DNA of 64,000 bases, taken from assembly GCA_034006985.1 (NCBI GenBank), contig JAVERT010000001.1, positions 1 through 64,000 of the forward strand, read 5' to 3'. This document shows, one piece after another, positions 34,131-43,600 of the stretch. The translations under genes were made by a program, and so were the position numbers. The notes below the pieces were generated by a model. The model did no database searches. It had not been told where the DNA came from and worked only from the letters and a program-made list of their open reading frames with translations. The stretch comes from Gudongella sp034006985 (GTDB lineage Bacteria; Bacillota; Clostridia; Tissierellales; Tissierellaceae). How positions within the stretch are numbered: the first letter of the stretch is position 1; every line of letters starts with the position of its first letter.

Positions 34131-35375
34131 TTATTTACGGATATATGGACTAGTTGAAAAATCCATACCTTTTAGTGGTTTAGGCAAATCTAAACCTAAG
34201 AAGTATAAATCAGTAGCAGTTTGCTCAATAGATAGCATCTTTTTAGATATGCTATCTATATTTTTATTTACATCTGAAAATTTATTAATGATTTCAATCT
34301 CTGATTTATTTTTTATTAAATTTATAAGTTCAAAGCCTTTTTTATTACTAGCAAGTATTCTTATATATTTTGGTCTGTGGTTAAAAATATCCACTATTTC
34401 TTCTTTTGATAATCTTATTAACAAATGAATTAAAATTCTACTTATTCTAGTTTTAGGATACCGCTTTGAACTTATTGCACTAATAAGATTATCAATATCA
34501 CTATATTCTTTAGAATATTGTAATATTCTATTTTCAAGTCCTTTTTCCATATCAAAAATCTTTATTAACTCTGATTTTTTAGAGATTGCCAGTATATAAG
34601 ATATAATTCTAGAATAATTATTTAAATAATTAAATTTGCCGTATTGTTTATTAAATAATAGTAAATTATGATATGAGCTTTCAGGTATCAAGTCTTTCAA
34701 TATATTGAATTTTTGATCTTTAATTAGACTTCTTATCCCAGTAGCAGAAGCAATGTTGTCTTTTATTTCTATCGAGTTATAAGAGGCACCTATTCTTTTA
34801 TATGTAATTGGACTTATTTTTGAGTCTAGCTTTTTAAGAGCTTTTAAGTATTCTATCCCAAGAATATTGTTTGATCCCCTTACAAGACTTTTTATATCAA
34901 AGTCTTGGTTATTATTTCTAAACAATTCTTTTTCAATCGCTATGCTTCTTGAAACAGCGAATGATTTACCTATCTCTAATGAATCTTTTAAGTTTTTTTT
35001 AAAAAATGGTGTTTCATTTAATAAAATATCAGCTATTTCTTCGATTTCACAAATATTTCCAGATTCACTTCCAAAAACTACAGAATCTACAATGTTTAAA
35101 GAATCTAAAATACTAATTGCACCATAAGAAAATAATTCAGCTGATTGAGCAGCATAAACAAAAGGAAGTTCTATAACTAAGTCTACGCCATTTTCAATAG
35201 CTGTTTTAGCTCGGCTCCATTTGTCAATAATAGCTGGTTCACCTCTTTGGACAAAAGAACCGCTCATAACTGAAATTATATGAGATGCATTTGTTATCTC
35301 TTTAGTTTTTGCAATATGCTTTATATGGCCATTATGGAATGGATTGTATTCAGTTATTATTCCTGCAATTTTCAT
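34131..35375 (-). CDS. tmcAL: TmcAL, tRNA(Met) cytidine acetate ligase (YlbM)
   Basis: TmcAL activates acetate with ATP and acetylates the wobble cytidine of elongator tRNA-Met. The 414-residue protein begins MKIAGIITEYNPFHNGHIKHI, where HNGH is the nucleotidyltransferase HxGH motif. It continues with VMSGSFVQRGEPAIIDKWSRA, DLVIELPFVYAAQSAELF, and GASYNSIEIKDNIASATGIR. The length fits the family. It uses acetate as substrate and is divergent from ackA, an acetate-handling gene, which may be coincidence. It is one of three minus-strand genes. Confidence 0.94.
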   Translation of the reverse strand: MKIAGIITEYNPFHNGHIKHIAKTKEITNASHIISVMSGSFVQRGEPAIIDKWSRAKTAIENGVDLVIELPFVYAAQSAELFSYGAISILDSLNIVDSVVFGSESGNICEIEEIADILLNETPFFKKNLKDSLEIGKSFAVSRSIAIEKELFRNNNQDFDIKSLVRGSNNILGIEYLKALKKLDSKISPITYKRIGASYNSIEIKDNIASATGIRSLIKDQKFNILKDLIPESSYHNLLLFNKQYGKFNYLNNYSRIISYILAISKKSELIKIFDMEKGLENRILQYSKEYSDIDNLISAISSKRYPKTRISRILIHLLIRLSKEEIVDIFNHRPKYIRILASNKKGFELINLIKNKSEIEIINKFSDVNKNIDSISKKMLSIEQTATDLYFLGLDLPKPLKGMDFSTSPYIRK

Positions 35376-35402
35376 AGTTTTTCCTCCAATATATTTAATA
35401 TG

Positions 35403-35431
35403 ATATTATCATTTTTTTTAGTTACATACAA
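35403..35431 (-). promoter_or_regulatory. Candidate promoter for tmcAL
   Basis: On the minus strand TTGTAT (35431-35426) and TAATAT (35408-35403) are 17 bases apart, about 28 bases before the start codon. RBS GGAGG lies between. Confidence 0.5.
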
Positions 35432-35478
35432 TTATGATTTTAAAAAGGAATTATTTCATTATATTTGGCTTTATTATG

Positions 35479-35507
35479 TTGATTTTTTAACATAAATATA
35501 ATACTAT
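35479..35507 (+). promoter_or_regulatory. Candidate promoter for ackA
   Basis: TTGATT (35479-35484) and TACTAT (35502-35507) are 17 bases apart. A consensus TATAAT at 35497-35502 overlaps but lacks a good -35. One of these probably starts the ackA transcript. Confidence 0.45.
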
Positions 35508-35538
35508 TAGTTTAGAAAAAGGAATTGGAGGTCATTAA

Positions 35539-36741
35539 ATGAAAATATTAGTAATAAATTGTGGGAGTTCATCCTTAAAATATCAGCTTATTGATATGGA
35601 CGGCGAAAAAGTACTTGCTAAGGGTTTGGTAGAAAGAATTGGAATTGAGGGTGCACAGGTTAAGCATGAAACAACAGGAAAAGAAAAAGTTGTAATTAAA
35701 GAACCTATGGAAGATCATAAAAGAGCATTGACACTAGTTTTAGCAGCTATCATAGATGAAAATTATGGTGCAATAGACTCAATGGATGAAATAAGTGCGG
35801 TTGGTCATAGAGTTGTTCATGGTGGAGAAGATTTTTCAAGTTCAGTAATAATTAATGAAGCAGTAATGGATGCTTTAAAGAAAAACATAGAGTTGGCACC
35901 ATTACATAATCCTCCTAATATTATGGGTATTGAAGCTTGTAAAGAACTAATGCCTAATACACCTATGGTAGGCGTGTTTGATACTGCTTTTCATCAAACA
36001 ATTCCAGCTGATAATTATATTTATGCAATTCCATATGAATACTACGAAAAATATAAAATCAGAAGATATGGTTTCCACGGAACATCTCATAAATATGTAG
36101 CTTTGAGAGCTGCTGAAATACTTGAAAAAGACATAAAAGATTTAAATATTGTAACTTGTCACTTAGGCAATGGATCAAGTGTAACTGCTATCCAAGGTGG
36201 CTTATCTGTAGATACAAGTATGGGCTTTACACCTTTAGAAGGTTTAGCAATGGGTACTAGATCTGGTGATATAGATCCAGCGATTATTCCTTTTTTGATG
36301 GATAAAGAAAAGATGTCCTTTGAAGAAGTAAACAATATGTTAAATAAAAAATCAGGTGTTTTGGGAATTTCTGGAATTAGTAGTGATTTTAGAGATCTTG
36401 AAATTGCAGCTAATGAAGGCAATGAAAGAGCAAAACTTGCTTTGGATGTCTTTACTAACAGAGTAAAAAAATATATAGCAGCATATACTGCTCAAATGTG
36501 TAGAGTAGATGTACTTGTATTTACTGCAGGTATTGGTGAAAATTCAGATACAATTAGAGAAATGATTTGTAATGGATTAGAGTGTATTAATATTAGAATG
36601 GATAAAAACCTTAATGATGGCGTAAGGGGCAAAGAGGCTATTTTAAGTAAGAATTTAGCAAGTGCAACTATAATGGTAATTCCAACAAATGAGGAATTAA
36701 TGATTGCAAGAGATACTTTAGAACTTGTTTCAAATAGTTAA
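35539..36741 (+). CDS. ackA: Acetate kinase
   Basis: AckA interconverts acetate plus ATP and acetyl phosphate, and in fermenters usually yields ATP. The 400-residue protein has NCGSSSLKYQLID at the N-terminus, HRVVHGGEDF, GVFDTAFHQTIP, RRYGFHGTSHKYVA, HLGNGSSVTAI and FTAGIGENS. Length is typical. The usual partner pta is not adjacent. A strong RBS (GGAGGT) and its own promoter region indicate it is a separate unit. No clear terminator precedes the strong promoter four bases after its stop. Confidence 0.97.
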   Translation: MKILVINCGSSSLKYQLIDMDGEKVLAKGLVERIGIEGAQVKHETTGKEKVVIKEPMEDHKRALTLVLAAIIDENYGAIDSMDEISAVGHRVVHGGEDFSSSVIINEAVMDALKKNIELAPLHNPPNIMGIEACKELMPNTPMVGVFDTAFHQTIPADNYIYAIPYEYYEKYKIRRYGFHGTSHKYVALRAAEILEKDIKDLNIVTCHLGNGSSVTAIQGGLSVDTSMGFTPLEGLAMGTRSGDIDPAIIPFLMDKEKMSFEEVNNMLNKKSGVLGISGISSDFRDLEIAANEGNERAKLALDVFTNRVKKYIAAYTAQMCRVDVLVFTAGIGENSDTIREMICNGLECINIRMDKNLNDGVRGKEAILSKNLASATIMVIPTNEELMIARDTLELVSNS

Positions 36742-36744
36742 TGG

Positions 36745-36773
36745 TTGACAAAAATTACCTAGATATATATAAT
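36745..36773 (+). promoter_or_regulatory. Perfect consensus sigma-A promoter for yceD-rpmF
   Basis: TTGACA (36745-36750) and TATAAT (36768-36773) are exact consensus hexamers separated by exactly 17 bases. It begins four bases after the ackA stop and drives yceD and rpmF, and possibly the genes beyond. Confidence 0.85.
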
Positions 36774-36801
36774 AGTACTGTTAGTCTAAGAGGTGAAAAT
36801 A

Positions 36802-37317
36802 ATGATTATTGACTTATCACATTTTCTAGTTGATAATGAAACAGTATACACGTTTTCTTTTGATTTTGAAAATGGAGATATACGAGAACTTGATGATTCT
36901 ATTATAATTCATCCTTTAACATTAGTGGGTGAAATTTATAAAGCTGATAAAGATCTTATATTGACTATTAAGGGTAGTTATCTATACAAATCTATTTGTG
37001 ATAGATGCCTAATAAAAACTGAAAAGAATATAAACTTTAAATCATCTGCGAAACTAGAAAAAAAAGGTACAGAGAACACAGAAGATATTGATGATGCTGA
37101 AGATATAATATATTATTCGGACACTAAAGTTAATCTTTTAGAGTATGTGTGGAATCAGATACTAAGTTCTCTACCAATGAAAAATTTGTGTAACGAAAAT
37201 TGCAAAGGATTGTGCCCCGTATGCGGAATAGATCTTAACAAAGATGATTGCAAGTGTGAAATTGAGACCGGTAATTTGCAGTTTCAAAAATTGAGGGAAC
37301 TTTCTTTAGATGATTAA
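36802..37317 (+). CDS. yceD: DUF177 (YceD-type) protein, upstream of rpmF
   Basis: The 171-residue protein belongs to the YceD/DUF177 family nearly always encoded before rpmF. It has a central motif with a cysteine pair (SICDRCLIKTEKNI) and a C-terminal cysteine cluster (CNENCKGLCPVCGIDLN, DCKC) suggesting zinc binding. Plant and bacterial homologues are implicated in 23S rRNA or large-subunit accumulation, but the mechanism is unsettled. The ATG at 36802 follows AGAGGTGA properly; a GTG at 36793 lies inside that RBS. Confidence 0.9.
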   Translation: MIIDLSHFLVDNETVYTFSFDFENGDIRELDDSIIIHPLTLVGEIYKADKDLILTIKGSYLYKSICDRCLIKTEKNINFKSSAKLEKKGTENTEDIDDAEDIIYYSDTKVNLLEYVWNQILSSLPMKNLCNENCKGLCPVCGIDLNKDDCKCEIETGNLQFQKLRELSLDD

Positions 37318-37330
37318 GGAGGTGTTTTAA

Positions 37331-37510
37331 ATGGCAGTACCAAAGAGGAAAACGTCTAAAACCAGAAGAGATAAGAGAAGAGCTTCTTCATACAGACTAA
37401 ATAAAGCAACTGTTGTTGAATGTCCACAATGTCATGAGGCAAAACAACCACATAGAGTTTGTAGAAGCTGTGGCTATTACAATGGCAGAGAAGCAATTGT
37501 AGTCGAATAG
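37331..37510 (+). CDS. rpmF: 50S ribosomal protein L32
   Basis: This 59-residue protein reads MAVPKRKTSKTRRDKRRAS at its start, with the zinc-binding pairs CPQC and CRSC further on and the ending GREAIVVE. It is clearly L32 of the zinc-binding form. RBS AAGGAGGTG is 13 bases after the yceD stop-proximal region, and a strong terminator follows. The fixed yceD-rpmF-plsX order is conserved across many bacteria. Confidence 0.97.
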   Translation: MAVPKRKTSKTRRDKRRASSYRLNKATVVECPQCHEAKQPHRVCRSCGYYNGREAIVVE

Positions 37511-37515
37511 ACTCT

Positions 37516-37550
37516 AAAAAAGATAGTGATTAGCTTCACTATCTTTTTTT
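37516..37550 (+). terminator. Strong intrinsic terminator after rpmF
   Basis: A 14-base arm (37516-37529), including six A residues, pairs perfectly with 37536-37549 around a six-base loop, ending in seven T residues. Confidence 0.92.
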
Positions 37551-37596
37551 AATATGTAGTTCATGAAATATAATTATATTTTAGGAGATAAATAAT

Positions 37597-38580
37597 ATGA
37601 GAATAATAGTAGATGGTATGGGTGGAGACAATGCTCCAGAGTCAACCGTAAAAGGATCAATAGAAGCTATAAAAGAGTATGACATAGAAATTCTTATTAC
37701 AGGGCCAACAGAGCTCTTAGAAAAAGAATTGGGTAAATATGATTATCCTAAGGATAAAATAAAAATACTACATGCTTCAGAAAAGATAGAAAACACTGAT
37801 AATCCTACAATAGCTATTAGGAAGAAAAAGGATAGCTCCTTAGTTGTTGCTTTAAAAGCAATGACTGAAAACATGGGTGATGGAGTAATTTCTGCTGGAA
37901 ACACAGGTGCATTACTTGCAGGAGGCCTTTTTATTGTAAAGAGAATAAATGGAATACATCGTGCGGCATTAACAGTTATATACCCTACAACTAAAGGAGC
38001 CTCTTTATTAGTTGACGCAGGTGCCAACATGGATTCAAAACCGGAATATTTAGAGCAATTTGCAATTATGGGGTCTATATATGTTGAAAATGTAATGAAT
38101 ATAAAAAATCCTAAAATAGGTCTTGTAAATGTTGGTACGGAAGATGAAAAAGGAAATCAGCTTACAAAAGAAGCGTATTCACTAATAAAGCAAAGAGACG
38201 TAAATTTTATCGGAAATGTTGAGGCAAGAGATTTGCCTGATGGAATAGTTGATGTAATAGTATGTGATGGATTTGTAGGAAATATAATTTTGAAGCTTAC
38301 CGAAGGAATGGCAAAATCTATTTTTACTTTGCTTAAAAGATCATTCGTTAAAAATACAAGATCAAAACTAGGTGCTTTATTACTAAAAGCTGAGATGCTG
38401 AAACTAAGTAAAGTTCTTGATTACAGAGAATATGGAGGAGCACCCCTATTAGGAACTAAGCAACCAATAGTTAAAGCACACGGAAGTTCTGATTATTATG
38501 CATTTAAAAATGGTATTGCGCAATTAAAAGCTTTCATTGAAAAAGATGTTATATCAATTATCGAAGCTAATTTTAAATAA
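37597..38580 (+). CDS. plsX: Phosphate acyltransferase PlsX
   Basis: PlsX converts acyl-ACP to acyl-phosphate, the substrate of PlsY. The 327-residue protein has MRIIVDGMGGDNAPESTVKG, SAGNTGALLAGGLFIVKRI, LVDAGANMDSKP, GLVNVGTEDEKG and a C-terminal PLLGTKQPIVKAHGSS. RBS is AGGAG. A TATAAT at 37569-37574 lies upstream, though its -35 would fall in the terminator T-run. The regulator fapR, which precedes plsX in Bacillus, is absent, so control of this gene must differ. Confidence 0.96.
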   Translation: MRIIVDGMGGDNAPESTVKGSIEAIKEYDIEILITGPTELLEKELGKYDYPKDKIKILHASEKIENTDNPTIAIRKKKDSSLVVALKAMTENMGDGVISAGNTGALLAGGLFIVKRINGIHRAALTVIYPTTKGASLLVDAGANMDSKPEYLEQFAIMGSIYVENVMNIKNPKIGLVNVGTEDEKGNQLTKEAYSLIKQRDVNFIGNVEARDLPDGIVDVIVCDGFVGNIILKLTEGMAKSIFTLLKRSFVKNTRSKLGALLLKAEMLKLSKVLDYREYGGAPLLGTKQPIVKAHGSSDYYAFKNGIAQLKAFIEKDVISIIEANFK

Positions 38581-38600
38581 ATTATGAGGAGAGCTATATA

Positions 38601-38828
38601 ATGATATTAGAAAAAATTATAAAAATTATATCTGTACAATTTAATGTTGCTGAGGAAGAAATAAGTAGAGAAACTTCTTTTAATGATGATTTAAATGCAG
38701 ATTCTTTAGATCTTGTAGAATTAATAATGTCACTTGAAGATGAATTTGAGTTAGAAGTATTAGATGATGATGTAGATAAAATAACTACCGTTGGAGAAGC
38801 TGAGAGTTATATTAAAAATAGAATGTAA
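38601..38828 (+). CDS. acpP: Acyl carrier protein
   Basis: ACP carries growing acyl chains on a 4'-phosphopantetheine arm. The 75-residue acidic protein has the attachment motif ADSLDLVEL with Ser35, preceded by FNDDLNA and followed by LEDEFELEV. It is placed between plsX, which uses acyl-ACP, and rnc. No fab genes are adjacent, unlike in Bacillus. RBS is GAGGAG. Confidence 0.96.
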   Translation: MILEKIIKIISVQFNVAEEEISRETSFNDDLNADSLDLVELIMSLEDEFELEVLDDDVDKITTVGEAESYIKNRM

Positions 38829-38851
38829 TTGAAGCTATATGGAGGGAAAAA

Positions 38852-39571
38852 ATGATAGATTACCCTAATCTTTCTAAACTAGAAGAACTTCAGAAAGAAT
38901 TGAAATATCAGTTTGAGGACGTGGATATATTAATTACGGCATTAACACACAGTTCGTACGCAAACGAACAAGGACTGCATCCAAGTAAGAGCAATCAAAG
39001 GCTAGAGTTTCTAGGAGATACTATTCTAGGTCTTGTTGTCAGCGAAAACTTATTTATGAAATATCCATTTTATCCTGAAGGTGAATTAACAAAGATTAGA
39101 GCTAAAGTTGTGTGTGAGTCTTCTTTAGCAATGGTTGCTAAAAAGATAAATTTAGGAGAATACCTTTTATTAGGGAAAGGCGAAGAAATTACCGGAGGTA
39201 GAAATAGAGATTCTATTCTTGCAGATGCCAGTGAATCAATTACTGGAGCTATTTTTACTGATAGTAATTATGATAGAGTAAAAGAATTCCTTTTATCTAA
39301 TTTTGAAATTGATATAGTAAAAGCAGTTGCAAAGGGAAATCTTTTTATTGATTATAAAACCGAACTACAAGAAAGATTACAAAAACATACTAAGGGACTC
39401 ATAGAATATAGGGTTATAAAAGAAGAAGGACCTGATCACAATAAAATATTTTATGTCGATGTTTTATTTAATAATGAGGTAATAGGTTCGGGAATAGGAC
39501 GAAATAAAAAGGAAGCTGCTCAATTATCTGCTAAGGAAGCATTAATTCTAATGGGTGAAGATTATGACTAA
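38852..39571 (+). CDS. rnc: Ribonuclease III
   Basis: RNase III cuts double-stranded RNA in rRNA and mRNA processing. The 239-residue protein has the signature QRLEFLGDTILGLVVSE with the metal-binding Glu and Asp, HSSYANEQ, and a second acidic patch (LADASESITGAIF). A double-stranded-RNA-binding domain follows (about 165-233) ending in GRNKKEAAQLSAKEAL. The rnc end overlaps the next gene's start region by about eight bases. Order acpP-rnc-smc-ftsY is conserved. Confidence 0.96.
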   Translation: MIDYPNLSKLEELQKELKYQFEDVDILITALTHSSYANEQGLHPSKSNQRLEFLGDTILGLVVSENLFMKYPFYPEGELTKIRAKVVCESSLAMVAKKINLGEYLLLGKGEEITGGRNRDSILADASESITGAIFTDSNYDRVKEFLLSNFEIDIVKAVAKGNLFIDYKTELQERLQKHTKGLIEYRVIKEEGPDHNKIFYVDVLFNNEVIGSGIGRNKKEAAQLSAKEALILMGEDYD

Positions 39572-40646
39572 ACATTATATAATACCAATATTTGTACCTC
39601 ATTATGGTTGTCCACATGATTGCGTTTTTTGTAACCAAAGAAAAATTACTGGAGTAAGTAGTGGTGTAACTGAAAAAGAAGTAGAAAGAATTATACAGGA
39701 CCATTTATCGACATTTAAAGAAGATTCTTTCATCGAAGTAGCTTTTTTTGGAGGTAGTTTCACTGCAATTGATATAGAAGAGCAAAAAAAACTATTGAAA
39801 ATACCTTTTAATTATAAACAAAATGGCTTAATAGATGAAATAAGATTATCTACAAGACCAGATGCTATAGATGTTGATATCTTAACGATGTTAAAGGATT
39901 TTTCCGTTGACACCATTGAATTAGGAGTACAATCTTTAGATATTGATGTTTTAGAGCAGAGTGAGAGAGGCCATAACGATATTATTGTATACGAATCGAG
40001 TAAATTAATAAAAGAAGCAGGATTTAAACTAGGACTTCAAATGATGCTTGGCTTGCCATTTGATACAAAAGAAAAATCATTATTAACTGCGAAAAAGATA
40101 CTCCAGATAGAACCATCTTTTATTAGAATTTATCCTACTTTAGTTATCAAAAACACTAAATTAGAATTTTTAATGAATAATAATCTTTATACGCCTATTA
40201 CGATTCAAGACACAATTGAAGTCTCGGCTAAAATATTAATGCTTTTTACCACACATAATATTCCTGTTATAAGAATTGGGCTTCAGACAACTGAAAACAT
40301 ACAATTAGGCAAAGATGTAGTAGCAGGACCATTTCATCCAGCTCTTAGACAATTGATTGAGGAATGGATTTTTAAAACCTTATTTATAAATTATATAAAA
40401 GAAAAAAAGATTGATTTAACTGCTAAAAATGTTGCAATAACTTCTTCTAGCCTATATACCTCAGTTATTTCGGGACAAAAAAGTAAAAACAAGAATGAAA
40501 TAATTGAAGAACTTGGAATACAAAAATTAAGCATATATACTAGTGATATGGACAAATATTCGATAAAATTAAAGTTCGATGAAGAAGAATTAACTATTAA
40601 TTTAATCGATAAAATGAAAGAGTATATTGAAAACAATGCATTTTAA
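39564..40646 (+). CDS. Elp3-like radical SAM protein of unknown role
   Basis: The 360-residue protein has the radical-SAM motif CPHDCVFC (a CX3CX2C motif) near residue 15, followed by NQRKITG, the FFGGSFTAI glycine motif, RLSTRPDAID and ELGVQSLD. These are typical of the Elp3-like branch. It lacks any visible GNAT acetyltransferase domain, so it is not a full Elp3. Such proteins are regularly encoded between rnc and smc in Clostridia, with unknown substrate. The ATG at 39564 is chosen over a GTG at 39555, which lies in the probable GGTGAAG RBS. Confidence 0.88.
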   Translation: MTKHYIIPIFVPHYGCPHDCVFCNQRKITGVSSGVTEKEVERIIQDHLSTFKEDSFIEVAFFGGSFTAIDIEEQKKLLKIPFNYKQNGLIDEIRLSTRPDAIDVDILTMLKDFSVDTIELGVQSLDIDVLEQSERGHNDIIVYESSKLIKEAGFKLGLQMMLGLPFDTKEKSLLTAKKILQIEPSFIRIYPTLVIKNTKLEFLMNNNLYTPITIQDTIEVSAKILMLFTTHNIPVIRIGLQTTENIQLGKDVVAGPFHPALRQLIEEWIFKTLFINYIKEKKIDLTAKNVAITSSSLYTSVISGQKSKNKNEIIEELGIQKLSIYTSDMDKYSIKLKFDEEELTINLIDKMKEYIENNAF

Positions 40647-40691
40647 TTATTTATAAATTTTTAAAATCATTTTATATTGGAGGTGCTATAA

Positions 40692-43600
40692 TTGTATCTT
40701 AAAAAAGTTGATATTCAAGGTTTCAAATCATTTGCTGATAAAACAGAGGTTGCATTTAATAATAGGATAACTGCAATTGTAGGACCAAATGGGAGTGGAA
40801 AGAGTAATATCGCTGATGCTATAAGGTGGGTGCTTGGTGAGCAAAGTGTAAAAAGTCTTAGAGGAAATAAAATGGAGGATGTTATCTTTTCTGGAACTGA
40901 GAAAAGAAAAGCTCTAGGTTATTCTGAAGTATCTATTACATTTGACAATGCAGAAGGGAAAATTCCCCTTGAATATAGAGAAGTAGTAGTAACAAGAAGA
41001 ATGTTTAGATCTGGAGAAAGCGAGTATTATATAAACAAAAATAGTTGCAGATTAAAAGATATACGAGAATTATTTATGGATACTGGAATTGGTAAAGAAG
41101 GCTATTCTATAATTGGACAAGGTAAGATAGATGAGATTTTATCAAATAAACCAGAGGATAGAAGAAATATTTTTGAGGAAGCAGCCGGAATAGTAAAGTA
41201 CAAGACAAAAAAACAAGAAGCATTAAGAAAACTAGAACGAACTAGAACAAATCTTATAAGAATAGGAGACCTTTTGCAAGAAATAAAAACTCAAAAGGAT
41301 AATTTGAAAATTGAAGCTGATAAAGCAATAGAATTTCAACATTTGTTTAATAAACTTAGAGAGATAGATGTAAATCTTTTAGTTCTGGACATAGATAAAA
41401 TGAACAACAAACTCGAAACTATAAATGAAAAACAACTAGTTTTAGATCAAGAGAGGGATATAATCGAAAAAGATAATGCTGTTTCTGATGATCATTATCT
41501 TGACCTAAAAAGTAATCTTTCAATATTAGAAAAAGAAATTGAAGAAAAAAGAACTTTAAAGTTAGAGAATGTGCAGTCTTATGAAAAAAGCAACACAGCT
41601 TTAAAAATAGTTGAAGAGAAAGCAATATACTTAAATAAAGAAATTAATCGTTTAAAAGAAGATTTAGGAAAAAACAATTTATTATTATCAAATGATGATA
41701 ATAATAATGATACAGCCAAAAAATTAGATTTATTAATAGAGCAAAGAAAAGAATCTTTATCTAATCAAAATAAAAAGTTAAATAATAGAGATTTATTGAT
41801 TAGAGATTTAGAATTACAAAGCACAAAAACACATGAACTAAAAAACCAAATGATGCTTTTATACAACAAAATATCCGATAAAAGAAGTGAACTAAACACA
41901 ATTACTTTGTTTTCAGGGAATATTACCAAGAAAAACAATCAAATTGATCTTGAATTAAAAGATGTCTATAAGAAGAATATAGAAATAGAAAATAATATTA
42001 TAGTAACTAAAAAGGATTTAAATGCTAATGCATCTCTTTTAACAAATAAAAATTTGGAAATCATTAAAATTACTAAAGATATAGATAAAATAAATAAAGA
42101 AATACTATCTTTGCGTAAAATACTAACAGAAAAAGAAAATGAATTGATTAATTCTACTAATTCTATAAAACTTTATAAAACCATGGAATCTCAATATGAG
42201 GGCTACTTCCAAAGTGTTAAAGATATTGTCAAAGTTGCAAGTAAAGATTCGAATCAATATAAAGGATTTATTGGTGTAGTTGCAGAACTTTTTGAAGTGA
42301 ATAAATTGCACCTCAAAGCAATTGAAATTGCACTAGGTTCTTCTATACAGAATATAGTTGTTGAAGATGATTTGACAGCAAAAAGATTTATTGAACATTT
42401 AAAAGTAAGTAAGAAAGGCCGTGCTACTTTTTTGCCATTAAACACAGTTAGAGGTAATAATATAAGCATTTCTGAAAATATGAAAACCAGCTACAATCTC
42501 TTGGGTACTGCAGATGAACTTATTGAATATAATCCAAGATATCAGAATATATTTAAAAATTTATTAGGTAGAACCGTAGTAGCTAAAGATATTGATAGTG
42601 CAATTTTGTACTCTAAAAAAACTGATTTTAAAACAAGGATTGTAACTTTAGATGGTGATGTAATTAATCCAGGAGGTAGCTTAACTGGTGGTAGTTTTAA
42701 AAACAATAGCATCAGCATTTTAAATAGAAAAGATATAATTAAAGATTTATCTTTAAAAATTCAAAATATTAACGATAGCATAAAAAAATACAATATTGAA
42801 CTTGAACATAATATTACGAATTTAAACACTGTTAATGATAAACTAAATATCCTAAAACTTGAAGAAGAAAAAGTAAAGACAAAGATAATGGATTTGGAAA
42901 GTACTCTTAGAAATAGCAATATAGATTTAAAAAGAGCTACTAATGATATTCAAAGAATAGAATTAGAACAAAAGCAATTGAAAACAGAGTCAGAGGATTT
43001 AATAGATAAAGAAAGTAAATTAAAAACTGAAAATGATAAAATGAATTTACAACTGCAAGAGTATCAGCTTGAAATTAAAAAATCAGAGGAAATATTAGAG
43101 GATTTAAAAACTAAAAAAGAAAAGTTTGATGATGAAATAACAGAATTAAAAATAATGATTAATCAAATGGATTCAGAAATTAACGAAAAAAATAGATTAA
43201 TCCTACAAAACAAAAAAGATTTAGATGATATAAGAAATACAATTGAATTAAAAAGTAGTGAACTTATAGAAGCAAAAAAAATGTTAGAATTAAATATACA
43301 AGAAAAGAATGAAATTAAGAGTGGTTTAGAAAAATTTTCTTTAAATGAAAGCATGCAATCTAATACTTTAAATGAATTGATAGTTATAAAAGATAAGAAA
43401 ATGAATGAATTTTATGAGTATGGTGAAAAGCTAAAAGTATATAATAGAAGATTAACTCAGTTAGAACGAGATATAAACAAGCTTGAAATTGAGAAAACTA
43501 GATCTAATATGCAGATTGAAACCCTAACAGAAAAACTTGAAAATGACTACGATTTAAATTATGAATCAGCCTTACAATATACTTTTGAAGTAAAAGATAT

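Noticed and set aside
34099..34428. 109-codon plus-strand frame opposite the tmcAL 3' end
   Set aside because: tmcAL on the minus strand is a full-length recognised family; this frame has no RBS and no match.
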